In this document: positions 6,926 to 7,440 of the stretch, piece after piece
Position numbering within the stretch: position 1 is the first letter of the stretch
Layout: every line of letters starts with the position of its first letter
Assembly: GCA_022616655.1 (NCBI GenBank)
Contig: JAKEEJ010000147.1
Coordinates: forward strand, 1 to 7,440
Source: Nevskiales bacterium
Lineage (GTDB): Bacteria; Pseudomonadota; Gammaproteobacteria; Nevskiales; Nevskiaceae
Direction: 5' to 3'
Length of the DNA: 7,440 bases
Program-made: the position numbers and the translations under genes
Notes under the pieces: generated by a model
Databases searched by the model: none
Seen by the model: only the letters and a program-made list of their open reading frames with translations
Told to the model about the DNA's origin: nothing

Positions 6926-7345
6926 ATGCTCTGGATCAAGGCGTTCCACATTATCTTCATGGTGACCTGGTTTGCCGGGTTGTTCTACCTGCCGCGCCTG
7001 TTCGTTTACCACTGCGAAGCGCACGATGTGCTCAGCAATGCCCGTTTCTGCGCCATGGAACGGCGCTTGCTGCGTCTGATGACCTTCGGGGCGACGTTCA
7101 CCGTTGCGCTCGGCCTTTTGCTGTGGAGTCAGGGGGGCTGGGGGCCGCCGACCCCGCTCTGGCTGCATCTGAAATTTGCACTGACGCTGGGGTTGCTGGT
7201 GTACCACGGCTGGCTGTGGCTGCTGTATCGCAGTTTTGCCCGCTACCACAACCGCCACAGTCCGCGCTTTTACCGGGTTATCAACGAACTGCCGGCGCTG
7301 TTTCTGATGGGGCTGGTGCTGTTGGTGGTGCTGAAGCCATTTTAG
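6926..7345 (+). CDS. hemJ: Protoporphyrinogen IX oxidase HemJ (UPF0093)
   Basis: A 139-residue integral inner-membrane protein that oxidises protoporphyrinogen IX to protoporphyrin IX, the penultimate step of haem synthesis, in bacteria lacking HemG or HemY. The sequence begins with the family hallmark KAFHIIFMVTWFAGLFYLPRL (residues 5-25, His8 and Arg24). Other conserved features are LKFALT with Lys83, YHGW with His94 and INELP (119-123). Four hydrophobic segments are seen, near 3-23, 52-67, 79-101 and 119-137, and the length matches the family. The ATG at 6926 has GGAGTGA upstream. It is divergent from the aguA-containing unit and followed within a few bases by a repeat-like sequence. It supplies haem in a genome that makes c-type cytochromes, though that link is general rather than specific to this locus. 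Confidence 0.94.
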   Translation: MLWIKAFHIIFMVTWFAGLFYLPRLFVYHCEAHDVLSNARFCAMERRLLRLMTFGATFTVALGLLLWSQGGWGPPTPLWLHLKFALTLGLLVYHGWLWLLYRSFARYHNRHSPRFYRVINELPALFLMGLVLLVVLKPF

Positions 7346-7440
7346 GGCCTGTTAACAATTATTCGGTCACTGCGACGGCGGCCGGTTTCGTGCAGGGCTA
7401 GGAACGAGCTCCGCCGCCTAGTGATTCTAGGCCAGGGGCG
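7346..7440. repeat. Probable intergenic repeat element, cut by the window end
   Basis: Starting at the hemJ stop codon, the sequence GGCCTGTTAACA contains the palindrome GTTAAC and is followed by a GC-rich, structured, non-coding stretch. GGCGGC (7377-7382) can pair with GCCGCC (7413-7418). CTAGG boxes occur at 7398 and 7427, with the complementary CCTAG at 7417. No convincing gene is seen here. From memory, GGGCCTGTTAACA-type ends recur beside genes in gammaproteobacterial genomes, but I cannot test that here, and the right end is missing. Confidence 0.4.
7416..7432. other. Perfect 6-bp hairpin inside the repeat-like tail
   Basis: GCCTAG (7416-7421) and CTAGGC (7427-7432) are exact reverse complements around the loop TGATT. 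A second copy of CTAGG at 7398-7402 could pair alternatively with the left arm. There is no T-run, so it is not a standard terminator for hemJ. Confidence 0.5.

Noticed and set aside
1..7440. CRISPR array, tRNA/rRNA genes, transposase or phage genes
   Set aside because: No regularly spaced direct repeats, no cloverleaf or rRNA-like sequence, and no transposase or integrase motifs were seen. The only repeat-like region is at the right edge.

Overview
The window looks like chromosomal DNA from a GC-rich, Gram-negative, probably gammaproteobacterial species. It has exported c-type cytochrome and methionine sulfoxide reductase proteins, a HemJ-type protoporphyrinogen oxidase, and the agmatine route to putrescine. 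The lineage is inferred from gene content and protein style only; nothing in the window fixes genus or species.

Layout. Positions 2-1930 (+) hold the 3' part of a large acidic exported protein with three CXXCH haem-attachment sites; its start lies left of the window. A short inverted repeat sits in the 63-bp convergent gap after it. Positions 1994-6790 are a tightly packed run of six minus-strand genes, transcribed right to left: a small membrane-anchored protein with a proline-rich tail, aguA (agmatine deiminase), aguB (N-carbamoylputrescine amidase), a Y-family translesion DNA polymerase, msrB and msrA. Two junctions are 4-base start/stop overlaps (aguA/aguB and msrB/msrA), and the other gaps are 27-57 bp, so the six are probably one transcription unit. 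A 135-bp divergent region separates this unit from hemJ on the plus strand (6926-7345). The last 95 bases, directly after the hemJ stop, look like the left part of a structured intergenic repeat that runs off the window.

How the genes work together. AguA and AguB form a complete two-step path from agmatine to putrescine. MsrB and MsrA carry Tat-like and Sec-like signal peptides respectively, so they should repair R- and S-methionine sulfoxide in exported proteins. The polymerase copies damaged DNA. Putrescine, methionine repair and lesion bypass fit a loose stress or maintenance theme, but that reading is inference. No gene here is clearly of a new class. The least explained parts are the N-terminal half of the cytochrome, the small proline-tailed protein, and the repeat-like tail after hemJ.
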